This document shows positions 8,512 to 16,707 of a DNA stretch of 64,000 bases, one piece after another. The translations under genes and the position numbers were made by a program. Position 1 is the first letter of the stretch. Every line of letters starts with the position of its first letter. Under the pieces are notes generated by a model. It had not been told where the DNA came from. It did no database searches and was given only the letters and a program-made list of their open reading frames with translations. Source of the stretch: Devosia sp. A16 (GTDB taxonomy: Bacteria; Pseudomonadota; Alphaproteobacteria; Rhizobiales; Devosiaceae); the NCBI RefSeq assembly GCF_001402915.1, contig NZ_CP012945.1:3387501-3451500 (forward strand), read 5' to 3'.

Positions 8512-11381
8512 TTCGCCAGCCCCTCGCGTTCCCTAGGCTTGGCCGACCCGGCCGGCTTGGGCCGGCGGATCGATTGGTGCGCCAGAGCGATCAGCATCAG
8601 CACCGTCGCCCCCACCACCAGGGCGAACACCCCCAGGTCGAACAGCAGCGCCGTCGCCAGCGGTATCTTGCCGATCAGCGGAATCTCGGCATAGGCGAAG
8701 GCCGAGGTGAGGAACGGTGCGCCGAGCGCCATGGCGCCGAGCCCGGTCAGCATGGCGAGCCCAAGGCCCCAGCCGATCCACAGCACCGGCAGGACCCGCA
8801 GCCGCTCTTCCACCCAGCGGGTGCCGTTGGCCATGTATTGCAGGATGAAGGCCAGCGACATGATGATGCCGGCGATGAAGCCGCCGCCCGGCAGGTCGTG
8901 GCCGCGCAGCAGCATGTAGATGGCGATGGCGATCACCACCGGGAACAGCCAGGTCATGATCAGCGCCGGGATGCGCAGGAAGTCGTCGGCGACGCGCTGG
9001 CCTTCGACGCTGCCATCGAGCAGCCGCTGCTGCTCGGGGCGGTCGGCGCTGTCGACGGCGGGGCGGAAGCGGCGGAGCAGTCCGAACACCGTCAGCGCCA
9101 CGACGCCCAAGACGGTGATTTCGCCCATGGTGTCGAAGCCGCGGAAGTCCACCAGCATGACGTTGACGACGTTGGTGCCGCCGCCCTGCTTGTAGGCATT
9201 GGCGAGGAAGAACTCCGAGATGCCGAACGGCGCGCTGCGCGTCATGATGGCATAGCTGGCGAGCGCCGTGCCGAGCCCCACCAGCACGGCGAGACCGACG
9301 TCGCGGCCGCGGCGCAGCCGCATTTTCAGCGTCAGGTCCTCGGGGACCGGCAGGCGCTTGGGCAGCCAGCGCAGCCCGAGCAGGATCAGCACCGTGGTGG
9401 CGATCTCGGCAAGCAACTGGGTCAGCGCCAGGTCCGGCGCCGATAGCCAGGCGAAGGTGATGCAGGTGGCGAGCCCTGCGCCGCCCATCAGGATCATCGC
9501 CGCGAGGCGGTGGAACTTGGCCTGCTGCGCCGCCGCGATGGCGCTGATGCCGCCCAGCAGCCAGACGAGGCCGAGCACCGGATCGAAGCTCTGGGGTAGC
9601 GGCAGGTTGCCCATGCGGGCCCAGCCGGCGGCAACCCCTGCGGCGAGCGCCAGCAGCACCACGATGAAGATCTGCGGCTGCAGCCGCTGCGTACCGAACA
9701 GCTCGATGAAGCTGCGCGCCCATTTGTTGGTGGCGTTGAGCAGCAGCCGCTCGAAGATGCGCTGGCCGCGGAAGCGGTTGAGGAAGGGCAGACCGTCGAC
9801 GTCCCTGAAGCGCCGGTAGTAGGGCAGGTAGATCACCGCGCCGCCGATCATGGCGAGGAGACTCATCAGCAGCGGCAGGTTGAAGCCGTGCCAGACCGAC
9901 AGGCTGTAATAGGGCGTCTGGGCACCCAGCACCGAGGTGACCGCCGCCGCGAGGAACGGCCCGATGGTGATGCCCGGGATGATGCCGACCGCGAGGCAGA
10001 CCACCACCAGCAGCTCCATCGGACGGCGCATCAGCGCCGGCGGTTCGTGCGGCACCCGGTCGAGCTCGGTCGGTGGCGGGCCGAAGAACACGCCATGCAC
10101 GAACTTGATCGAGTAGGCGACGCTCAGCATGCCGGCGATCGTCGCGCCGATCGGCAGCGAGTAGTTGACGAACACGTCCGGATGGAACTCGGCCGTCTCG
10201 GTGAAGAACATCTCCTTGGAGAGAAAGCCGTTGAGCAGCGGCACGCCGGCCATCGCGCCGCTGGCGATGATGGCGAAGGTGGCGGTGAATGGCATGAATC
10301 GCCACAGCCCGCTGAGCTTGCGCACGTCGCGCGTCCCGGTCTCATGGTCGATGATGCCCACTGCCATGAACAGCGACGCCTTGAATACGGCGTGGTTGGC
10401 GATGTGGAAGATCGCCGCCACCGCCGCCAGCGGCGTTCCCATGCCGAGCAGGGTGGTGATGAGCCCCAGATGGCTGATGGTCGAATAGGCGAGGAGGCCC
10501 TTGAGGTCGCGCTGGAACAGCGCGGCGGCGGCCCCGAAGATCAGTGTCGCGAGCCCCGTATAGGTGACGATGCCGAACCACAGCTCGGAATCCGACATTA
10601 CCGGCCAGAACCGGGTGAGCAGGAACACCCCGGCCTTCACCATGGTCGCCGAATGCAGGTACGCCGACACCGGCGTCGGCGCCGTCATGGCGTTGGGCAG
10701 CCAGAACTGGAACGGGAACTGCGCGCTCTTGGTGAAGGCGGCGAGCAGGAACAGGATCAGCGTCGCCGGGTAGAGCGGGCTATCGACCAGCGTGCTGCCC
10801 GAAGCCAGCACGACGTCGAGCTCGTAACTGCCCACGATATGGCCGATCAGCAGCATGGCGACGAACAGCGCGAGGCCACCCATGCCGGTGACGATCAGCG
10901 CCATGCGGGCGCCGTCGCGCGCGTCGCCGCGATGGTACCAATAGCCGATCAACAGGAACGACACGAGGCTGGTCAGTTCCCAGAACACCGCCAGCTGGAT
11001 GATGTTGCCGGAGAGCACGAGCCCCAGCATCGCCCCCATGAAGGCCAATAGCAGCGCATAGAAACGCGCCACCGGATCCTTGGGCGACATGTAGTAGCGG
11101 GCATAGAGCACCACGAGCAGGCCGATCAGCGTGATCAGCACGCTGAACAGCCAGGCGAGGCCGTCCATGCGCAGCGTCAGGTTGAGCCCGAGCTGCGGGA
11201 TCCACTCGATCCGGTGCACCAAGGTGCCGCCGCCGGAAACCTGCGGGAACAGCAGTATGGTCAGGAGGAACAGCACCCCTGCGACCCCACCCGCCACGTA
11301 CACGGCCCATCCGGATAATCGGCCCTGCAACGCATAAGCAACCACGCATGCCAGAAATGGCAAGGCGCACAATGTTCCCAA
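8502..11381 (-). CDS. phaAB: Monovalent cation/H+ antiporter, fused A and B subunits (PhaAB)
   Basis: This 959-residue protein is the first gene of the antiporter operon. Residues 1 to about 500 are the ND5-like MrpA core ('FTKSAQFPFQFWLPNAMTAP', 'SATMVKAGVFLL'). Then comes the MrpA C-terminal extension, and from about 800 to the end an MrpB domain ('FLRIPALIMTWLFPVVIAIAIY', 'RGHDLPGGGFIAGIIM'). The A-B fusion is the known Hyphomicrobiales form, so phaAB-C-D-E-F-G is a complete six-gene set. The start used is TTG at 11381 ('MGTLCALPFL'); no upstream ATG is in frame. Likely roles are K+ or Na+ extrusion and alkaline pH tolerance. Confidence 0.95.
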   Translation of the reverse strand: MGTLCALPFLACVVAYALQGRLSGWAVYVAGGVAGVLFLLTILLFPQVSGGGTLVHRIEWIPQLGLNLTLRMDGLAWLFSVLITLIGLLVVLYARYYMSPKDPVARFYALLLAFMGAMLGLVLSGNIIQLAVFWELTSLVSFLLIGYWYHRGDARDGARMALIVTGMGGLALFVAMLLIGHIVGSYELDVVLASGSTLVDSPLYPATLILFLLAAFTKSAQFPFQFWLPNAMTAPTPVSAYLHSATMVKAGVFLLTRFWPVMSDSELWFGIVTYTGLATLIFGAAAALFQRDLKGLLAYSTISHLGLITTLLGMGTPLAAVAAIFHIANHAVFKASLFMAVGIIDHETGTRDVRKLSGLWRFMPFTATFAIIASGAMAGVPLLNGFLSKEMFFTETAEFHPDVFVNYSLPIGATIAGMLSVAYSIKFVHGVFFGPPPTELDRVPHEPPALMRRPMELLVVVCLAVGIIPGITIGPFLAAAVTSVLGAQTPYYSLSVWHGFNLPLLMSLLAMIGGAVIYLPYYRRFRDVDGLPFLNRFRGQRIFERLLLNATNKWARSFIELFGTQRLQPQIFIVVLLALAAGVAAGWARMGNLPLPQSFDPVLGLVWLLGGISAIAAAQQAKFHRLAAMILMGGAGLATCITFAWLSAPDLALTQLLAEIATTVLILLGLRWLPKRLPVPEDLTLKMRLRRGRDVGLAVLVGLGTALASYAIMTRSAPFGISEFFLANAYKQGGGTNVVNVMLVDFRGFDTMGEITVLGVVALTVFGLLRRFRPAVDSADRPEQQRLLDGSVEGQRVADDFLRIPALIMTWLFPVVIAIAIYMLLRGHDLPGGGFIAGIIMSLAFILQYMANGTRWVEERLRVLPVLWIGWGLGLAMLTGLGAMALGAPFLTSAFAYAEIPLIGKIPLATALLFDLGVFALVVGATVLMLIALAHQSIRRPKPAGSAKPREREGLAKWN

Positions 11382-11488
11382 TGCGACGTCAGGCGAAATC
11401 CCCGGCAGCGTCCCGTCCTCAGCTTGGTGTGTCCATCGGGTATAGGTGCGCCCGGTGCGGTTGGAAAGTGCCCATTCGGCGGTGCGGC

Positions 11489-11515
11489 CACTTGTCCAGT
11501 TGGTCTCGACAAGTG
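11489..11515. promoter_or_regulatory. 8-bp inverted repeat between divergent phaAB and VTT genes
   Basis: CACTTGTC at 11489-11496 is repeated in inverse orientation as GACAAGTG at 11508-11515, with an 11-base spacer. It lies in the 270-base gap between two divergently read genes, about 110 bases upstream of phaAB. This fits a dimer-type operator; no local regulator can be assigned. The rest of 11382-11651 holds nothing else that I can recognise. Confidence 0.45.
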
Positions 11516-11651
11516 CAGTCGGGAATCCTTCTCCCGTCTACGGGGCAAGCGGGAGTGGGCTGCTGCCTGCGGCTTATGTGACTGACGTAGAAGTGTTGAT
11601 TCTGTCAGCCGGACTGCGGCTATGGTCCCGAAAATCGAATCAGGAGGGACG

Positions 11652-12311
11652 ATGACCGAAGCCGCCGCCATTGCCAAGCCCAAGCTCTACGATCGATTGA
11701 AGGCCGCCACCAAGCACCGGCTGGCCGAGCCGATTCTGGCTCTGCTCTGTTTCCTCGAGGCGATGATCCTGCCGATCTTCCCCGAGATCATGCTGGCCCC
11801 GATGATCATCGCCGACCGGTTGCGGGCCTGGCGCCTGGCCGCCATCTGCACCGTCTCGTCGGTCACCGGTGGGCTCGCCGGCTACGCCATCGGCTACTTC
11901 CTGTTCGACACCGTCGGCCGCGCCATCATCGATTTCTACGGGGCCGGCGAGGGCTTTGCCTCGCTGACCCAGAGCTTCAACGACAATGGTCCGCTGATGA
12001 TCCTGATCGGCGCGCTGTCGCCGATCCCGTATAAGGTCATCACCATCACCAGCGGCGTCGCCGGGCTGGATCTGTGGACCTTCGTGCTGTTCGGGCTGCT
12101 CGGCCGCGGCCTCCGCTACTTCGTCCCCTGCGGGCTGTTCTACTTCTTCGGCCCGGTCGCCAACACCTTCATCGAAAAGCACAAGGCGCTCGCCGGCTGG
12201 GCCATGGTCATCCTCACCATCGTCGGCTTCGCCCTGGCGCCGCTGCTCTTCCCCAAGGGCGGCAGCACGGAGCTGACCGCGGAGGCCGCCGAAACCGTGG
12301 AAGCGAGCTGA
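11652..12311 (+). CDS. VTT-domain (DedA/YqaA-like) inner-membrane protein
   Basis: This 219-residue integral membrane protein has about five helices. The family pattern is clear: 'FLEAMILPIFPEIMLAPMIIADR', 'GGLAGYAIGYFLFDTVGRAII' and 'LIGALSPIPYKVITITSGVAGL' (the conserved reentrant-loop region), then 'GRGLRYFVPCGLFYFFG'. VTT proteins are linked to lipid scrambling or transport and to envelope stress tolerance. The start at 11652 is preceded by the strong ribosome site aggaggg. It is monocistronic, divergent from the antiporter operon. Confidence 0.88.
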   Translation: MTEAAAIAKPKLYDRLKAATKHRLAEPILALLCFLEAMILPIFPEIMLAPMIIADRLRAWRLAAICTVSSVTGGLAGYAIGYFLFDTVGRAIIDFYGAGEGFASLTQSFNDNGPLMILIGALSPIPYKVITITSGVAGLDLWTFVLFGLLGRGLRYFVPCGLFYFFGPVANTFIEKHKALAGWAMVILTIVGFALAPLLFPKGGSTELTAEAAETVEAS

Positions 12312-12352
12312 CGCGAGCGCGCAGCGGGAGAGGGCCCTGCCGGCCCGCGCCC

Positions 12353-12949
12353 CTAGAACCGGGCGAACCGCTGCTCGACCTTCTGCGCGAACTTCTCCCG
12401 AGCCTCCGGTGAGATGTCGTAGACGGAGTGCTGTGTGAGATAGAGCTGCTTCACCCCGAGGCCGCCGCAGGTGGCCTTCAACCCGCGCAACAGCACCTTT
12501 CTCGCCGGGTCCTGCATCAGCAGCTTGTTGTAGACCCAGGGCGCACCGCAGGTGGTGACCACGCCCATCCGGGTGAGGTTCAGCAGAGCCGGCTTGATGA
12601 GGCCTCCATCCGCCGGCTGTTCAAAGGCGACGCCCGGCCGCCAGACACGATCGAAATAGCCCTTGAGGATCGCCGGCATGCCCAGCCACCAGGTGGGAAA
12701 GCAGAAGACGCAGGCCTCGGCCCACTGCAACGCGTCGATATAGACCTTGAGGTCCTGCGGCGGCGGACGTGACGGTTCGTCGTGCCCGCGCCACTCCTCT
12801 TCCCCCATCACCGGGTCGAACTGCATCGCGTAAAGGTCGAAATCGATGACCTCGTCGCCCCTGGCCTCGAGCGCCCGCAGGATTCGCTGGTGCAGCGACG
12901 CCTGGTAGCTGTCGGCTGCCGGATGCGCATAGACGACGTTGACCTTCAT
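12353..12949 (-). CDS. NAD(P)H dehydrogenase (quinone)-like flavoprotein
   Basis: This 198-residue flavodoxin-fold protein is of the KefF/MdaB/NQO1 group. It opens with the FMN/FAD phosphate-binding strand 'VNVVYAHPAADSYQASLH'. It carries 'AEACVFCFPTWWLGMPAILKGYFDRVW', the signature of these two-electron quinone reductases, and 'GAPWVYN' later. Likely substrates are quinones or nitro compounds, in the cytoplasm. It is convergent with the VTT gene and stands alone upstream of tRNA-Phe. Confidence 0.85.
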   Translation of the reverse strand: MKVNVVYAHPAADSYQASLHQRILRALEARGDEVIDFDLYAMQFDPVMGEEEWRGHDEPSRPPPQDLKVYIDALQWAEACVFCFPTWWLGMPAILKGYFDRVWRPGVAFEQPADGGLIKPALLNLTRMGVVTTCGAPWVYNKLLMQDPARKVLLRGLKATCGGLGVKQLYLTQHSVYDISPEAREKFAQKVEQRFARF

Positions 12950-13073
12950 GGGAGCCCCCCGCGCCCATCCGACTATGGCAGCTGGGGCCAAGAGGCCCAA
13001 GCTCCGCTGTCATGCAATGCACATGCGACCGAGCGGTCCGCTCGAGGCGAGTGTTTCGGCACTGTAGGGGAAG

Positions 13074-13149
13074 TGGTGCCCGGGACCGGAATCGAACCAG
13101 TGACACGCGGATTTTCAATCCGCTGCTCTACCAACTGAGCTACCCGGGC
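13074..13149 (-). tRNA. tRNA-Phe (GAA)
   Basis: Read on the minus strand it starts GCCCGGGTAGCTCAG at 13149. It has a GCGGA-TTGAAAA-TCCGC anticodon arm (anticodon GAA), a TTCGATTC T loop, and a 7-bp acceptor stem GCCCGGG/CCCGGGC with discriminator A. CCA is encoded (13074-13076). Total 76 bases. Confidence 0.98.
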
Positions 13150-13357
13150 AACCGTGGCGCCCGAGGGCGCGCTAAGTCGGGCGGTTTATAGGGGGCATTG
13201 CCGGGGTGCGCAAGCGGGTTTTGCCAACTTGCCGCCTGTGGAAAATCCGGCGCCGCGGGCCAAACCCGAGGCGGTGTCGGCATGGCCCGACATTGGCGAT
13301 GGCCTCGGCCGTTTCCCCTCGCTAGTCTGCCCGCCGATTCAGCTCGAGGAGGCAGAA

Positions 13358-14119
13358 ATGCTTGAGGATCTGAGGGGCAAGCGCGCCCTCGTCACCGGCT
13401 CGTCCACCGGCATCGGCGCCGCGGTCGCGAGGGAACTGGCGCGGCTGGGGGCCGCCGTGGCGGTGCACGGCAACAAGAACGCCGCCGCCGCCGAGGCCGT
13501 GGCCGCCGAGATTCGCGCCGCGGGCGGCGCGGCGGTCGTGGTGCTCGGCGATGTCAGCAACTCCGCCACCGCGGCGCGGATCGTCGCCGATGCCGTCGCT
13601 GGTCTCGGTGGGCTCGATATCCTCATCAACAATGCCGGGGCCATTCTCGAGCGCGTCACCAACGCCGGCTTCGACGACGTGGCCTTCGACAATGTCTACA
13701 ACCTCAACGTGCGCTCGGTGCTCGCCGTCACCAAAGCGGCCTATCCGCACCTCAAGGCCGCTGGCGGCGGCTCGATCATCAACACCGGGTCGGTCGCCGG
13801 CCGCTTCGGCGGCTTCGGCGGCTCTGCCGTCTATGCCTCGGCCAAGGCCGCGGTGCACTCGATCACCCGCAACGCCGCCCGCGAGTTCGCTCCCGACCAC
13901 ATCCGCGTCAACGTCGTCGCTCCGGGCTTCATCATCACCCCGTTCCACGACAACACCCCGCAATCGGTAAAGGACAGCGCCGCGGCACAGATCCCGATGC
14001 AGCGGCTCGGCACGGCCGAGGATTGCGTCGGCGCCTACGTGTTCCTCGCCTCCGATTCGATGTCCGGCTACATCACCGGGCAGATCATCGATGTGAATGG
14101 CGGGCAGTTGATGCCGTGA
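13358..14119 (+). CDS. SDR-family oxidoreductase
   Basis: This 253-residue classical short-chain dehydrogenase/reductase has the nucleotide-binding 'TGSSTGIGAA' near residue 13, 'NNAG' at about 90, the catalytic Ser in 'NTGSVAG', Tyr-x3-Lys in 'YASAKAA', and the usual end 'GYITGQIIDVNGGQL'. The 'HGNKN' after strand 2 suggests an NADP preference (basic residue in the loop). The start at 13358 follows a cgaggaggc ribosome site. A longer frame upstream is not family-like. The substrate is unknown; the family includes 3-oxoacyl-ACP reductases and sugar dehydrogenases. Confidence 0.92.
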   Translation: MLEDLRGKRALVTGSSTGIGAAVARELARLGAAVAVHGNKNAAAAEAVAAEIRAAGGAAVVVLGDVSNSATAARIVADAVAGLGGLDILINNAGAILERVTNAGFDDVAFDNVYNLNVRSVLAVTKAAYPHLKAAGGGSIINTGSVAGRFGGFGGSAVYASAKAAVHSITRNAAREFAPDHIRVNVVAPGFIITPFHDNTPQSVKDSAAAQIPMQRLGTAEDCVGAYVFLASDSMSGYITGQIIDVNGGQLMP

Positions 14120-14200
14120 GGGGGCATCTGCATCGATGCACCAGCGAGAACGGAAGCCTCCGATCGCAAGAGAGGGGAACGCGATGCCAGCGGTTGGGGG

Positions 14201-14413
14201 CTACTGCTCGTCCCCATCGTCCCGTGTCACCACGCCATCCTCTTCGACGTCCTCGTCGTCATCGGCCGGGATCACATAGCTGCCGCTCAGCCAGCGGTTG
14301 AGGTCGATGTCCTGGCAACGGCCGGAGCAGAAGGGGTGGAATTGCTGGCTCGACGGCCTGCCGCAGATCGGGCAAGGCCGGGTCGGCTTGAGCTTGATAA
14401 TTTCAGCGGTCAT
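14201..14413 (-). CDS. yacG: DNA gyrase inhibitor / zinc-binding protein YacG
   Basis: This 70-residue protein has the four-cysteine zinc site of YacG: Cys14 and Cys17 in 'CPICGRP', Cys29 and Cys33 in 'FCSGRC'. This is followed by '[15 protein letters not shown]' and an acidic tail. E. coli YacG binds GyrB and blocks DNA binding. It closes the run infA - maf - yacG, an order common in Hyphomicrobiales. The acidic tail (DDDEDVEED) is longer than in enterobacterial forms. Confidence 0.93.
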   Translation of the reverse strand: MTAEIIKLKPTRPCPICGRPSSQQFHPFCSGRCQDIDLNRWLSGSYVIPADDDEDVEEDGVVTRDDGDEQ

Positions 14414-14436
14414 CTCTGATGATCCCGGCAGTCATC

Positions 14437-15075
14437 TCAGACTGCCGTCAGGTTCGACTGGTTCAGCCAGTTGAAATGCACCGGATAGCCTTCGCCGGCC
14501 AGCAGCCCGACCGTCTCGTTGAGCGGCAACCCGACCACCGCCGAGTATGACCCCTGCAGCTTCAGCACGAACGCCCCGGCAATGCCCTGGATGGCGTAGC
14601 CGCCGGCCTTGTCGCGCCATTCGGCGCTGGCGAGGTAGCTTTCGATTTCGCGGGCGGAAAGCCGCTTGAAGCGGATGCGGGTTTCGACCAGGCGTTTGCG
14701 CATCTGGCCCGACGGGGTCAGCATGGTGACGGCGGTGAACACCCGGTGCGAGCGGCCCGACAGCACGCGCAGGCACTCCGACGCTTCTTCCATCGTCTCG
14801 GCCTTGGGAAGGATCCGTCGGCCGACGGCCACCACCGTATCGGCCGCCAGCACCAGCGCGTTACCCGCAATGCCGGTGCTCTTGGCCTTGTGCTGCGCGG
14901 TGATCGCCTTCTGGTCGGCGAGGCGCTGCGCGAGCTTGCGCGGCAGTTCGCCCTTCTCGGGCGTCTCGTCGATATGCGCGGGCACCAGATGCTCGGGCTC
15001 GATGCCGATCTGGTTGAGCAGCGCGAGGCGCCGCGGCGATGCGGACGCGAGGATGAGCTCGGGACGGCTGGCCAT
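14437..15075 (-). CDS. maf: Maf-family nucleoside triphosphate pyrophosphatase
   Basis: This 212-residue protein starts with the phosphate-binding '[18 protein letters not shown]'. It continues with 'IDETPEKGE', '[17 protein letters not shown]' and '[11 protein letters not shown]', the Maf/YhdE/YceF signature. Maf proteins hydrolyse non-canonical or canonical NTPs to NMPs and are tied to septum control. The start is taken at 15075 ('[11 protein letters not shown]'), since the upstream extension is not conserved-looking. It lies 23 bases upstream of yacG and downstream of infA. Confidence 0.94.
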   Translation of the reverse strand: MASRPELILASASPRRLALLNQIGIEPEHLVPAHIDETPEKGELPRKLAQRLADQKAITAQHKAKSTGIAGNALVLAADTVVAVGRRILPKAETMEEASECLRVLSGRSHRVFTAVTMLTPSGQMRKRLVETRIRFKRLSAREIESYLASAEWRDKAGGYAIQGIAGAFVLKLQGSYSAVVGLPLNETVGLLAGEGYPVHFNWLNQSNLTAV

Positions 15076-15210
15076 TCGGTGCCCTGTTTGAAGCGGTAGG
15101 TGATCCGGCCCGCGGTTTTCTGCGCATACGACCTGCAGCATGGGCGACGACTGCGTCGCCACACTGTTGCCATCGGCGCGCGACGGGCCTTCCCGCCGCG
15201 CCCCCGCGCG

Positions 15211-15429
15211 TTACCGGAAGCGGTAGTTGATCCGGCCTTTGGTCAGGTCGTAGGGGGTCATTTCGACCAGCACCTTGTCGCCTGCCAAGACACGGATGCG
15301 GTTCTTGCGCAGCCGGCCCGCCGTATGGGCGATGATCTCGTGCTCGTTCTCCAGCTTCACGCGAAAAGTCGCATTCGGCAGCAGTTCCGTGATCACGCCC
15401 GGAAATTCGAGCACTTCTTCCTTAGCCAT
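15211..15429 (-). CDS. infA: Translation initiation factor IF-1
   Basis: This 72-residue S1/OB-fold protein has exactly the usual length. '[20 protein letters not shown]' and the closing '[15 protein letters not shown]' are diagnostic. It binds the A site of the 30S subunit with IF-3. The ribosome site tctcaggagagag lies just before the ATG at 15429. Confidence 0.98.
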   Translation of the reverse strand: MAKEEVLEFPGVITELLPNATFRVKLENEHEIIAHTAGRLRKNRIRVLAGDKVLVEMTPYDLTKGRINYRFR

Positions 15430-15599
15430 TCTCTCTCCTGAGACGGCCCCGCGAAACACGTTACTGGCAATGTCGGGGGCTTGAATTGGGCGCCACCTAT
15501 ACTGGATGTCGCCCGGTTTGTGAACCACCCCTGGTGGGGGATGCTGTCAAGATATGGGGAGTGGGGCAGGATTTGAGAAGTGGAGCCTCGACTGCAGGC

Positions 15600-15723
15600 A
15601 GACGGCCCCCTCCCGGCCTCCCCCATGAAGGGGGAGGTGAAGAGTCGAGTTTGGGGCGCGACGGCGCCAGGCACTCGATGTGGCACCTCCCCCCTTGTGG
15701 GGGAGGATGGGAGGGGGGCGTCT
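15600..15723. repeat. Dispersed inverted-repeat element, copy 2
   Basis: This has the same architecture as the element at 4856-4976: C/G-rich arms 15600-15640 and 15684-15723 with cctccccc...gggggagg cores and a gacgg/cgtct rim. Its centre contains aagagtcgag, the complement of the centre of copy 1, so the two are inverted relative to each other. It lies in the 312-base gap between infA and the UPF0262 fusion; I see no gene in the rest of that gap. Confidence 0.75.
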
Positions 15724-15741
15724 CTATCAGTCAATCTGGAG

Positions 15742-16707
15742 TCACCCCGCCTTCGTCGGCGCCGCCACCAGCTTTTCCAGCCGCTCGCGCACCCGCTGCT
15801 GCAGCGTGTCGCGCAGCGTGCGATAGGCGCTGAGCACCGCTTCGCGGTTGCCTTCGGTCTCGGTGGGGTCGGGCATCGGCCAGTGTTCGAGTGCCCCCAT
15901 CTCGAGCCCACGCCGCTCCACCGCCTCGGGCGCATCGTTCGACAGCGTGATCACGAGATCAAAGTGGTTGGCCACCAGCTCGTCCATGGTGTGCGGCGTG
16001 TGGACGCTCATGTCGATGCCGATCTCTTCCATCACCTCGTGCACGAACCCGTCGGCCTTGCCCGAGCGCACTCCCGCCGAGCGGACGATCAGCCGGCCGG
16101 GAAAGAACCGCCGGGCGAGAGCGGCGGCGATCGGCGAGCGCACCGAGTTCATCGAGCAGACGAACAGCACGGTCGGCAGCGTCGACTCGCGCTCGTCGAT
16201 CCGGCTGGCGAAGGGCTGCACCGCGCAGATCAGTGTGAACAGGCGCCTTGCCGTGTTGAGGTCCATCTCCAGCTTGTTGTCGAGCCGGGTGCGCAGCAGC
16301 TCGGCGGCCTCGTTGTGCAGCCCGCGCCGCGCCATGTCGACGGTCTCGATCTGGTAGGTCGAGCCGGTCTTGATGGCGTCGTAATAGCTCTCGCGGATTC
16401 GGAAATAATCGCGGATCAGCCGTCGGAACGGGGTGAGCGACAGATAATGCGCGGCGATCGGCTCATAGGTGTCCGGGTTGCGCACATCGAGCACGATGTA
16501 ATTGCCGATGATTGAGACGTGCAGCGCATAAGGCCCGATCGCCTTCACCCGCGCCGGGGCGAAGACGTTCTCTTCGACCAGGTCGTAAATGGCGATCCGC
16601 CACTCATGCACCTCGTCGGGGTCGACCGAGGTGATGGTGTTGGGGTCGAGCGTTACCGCGACGATACGATCGCTTTCGGGATCGAACTGTCGCGGCGTCA
16701 GCGCCAT
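15742..16707 (-). CDS. UPF0262 protein fused to a low-molecular-weight phosphotyrosine phosphatase-like domain
   Basis: This is a 321-residue two-domain protein. Residues 1 to about 168 are UPF0262 ('IVAVTLDPNTI', 'EWRIAIYDLVEENVF', 'LTPFRRLIRDYF'). Residues 178-321 are a low-molecular-weight phosphatase fold: the P-loop 'VCSMNSVRSP' gives Cys184-x5-Arg190, and the general acid Asp280 sits in 'MPDPTE'. In relatives these are, to my knowledge, separate neighbouring genes; here one frame joins them without a stop. The P-loop lacks the usual Gly-Asn-x-Cys, so substrate use may differ (protein tyrosine phosphate or arsenate-like). The gene lies directly after hisD with no gap. Confidence 0.88.
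   Translation of the reverse strand: MALTPRQFDPESDRIVAVTLDPNTITSVDPDEVHEWRIAIYDLVEENVFAPARVKAIGPYALHVSIIGNYIVLDVRNPDTYEPIAAHYLSLTPFRRLIRDYFRIRESYYDAIKTGSTYQIETVDMARRGLHNEAAELLRTRLDNKLEMDLNTARRLFTLICAVQPFASRIDERESTLPTVLFVCSMNSVRSPIAAALARRFFPGRLIVRSAGVRSGKADGFVHEVMEEIGIDMSVHTPHTMDELVANHFDLVITLSNDAPEAVERRGLEMGALEHWPMPDPTETEGNREAVLSAYRTLRDTLQQRVRERLEKLVAAPTKAG

Noticed and set aside
8533-10305. Long alternate frame inside the antiporter AB gene
   Set aside because: Ala/Arg/Pro/Gly-rich shadow of a well-conserved protein in another frame.
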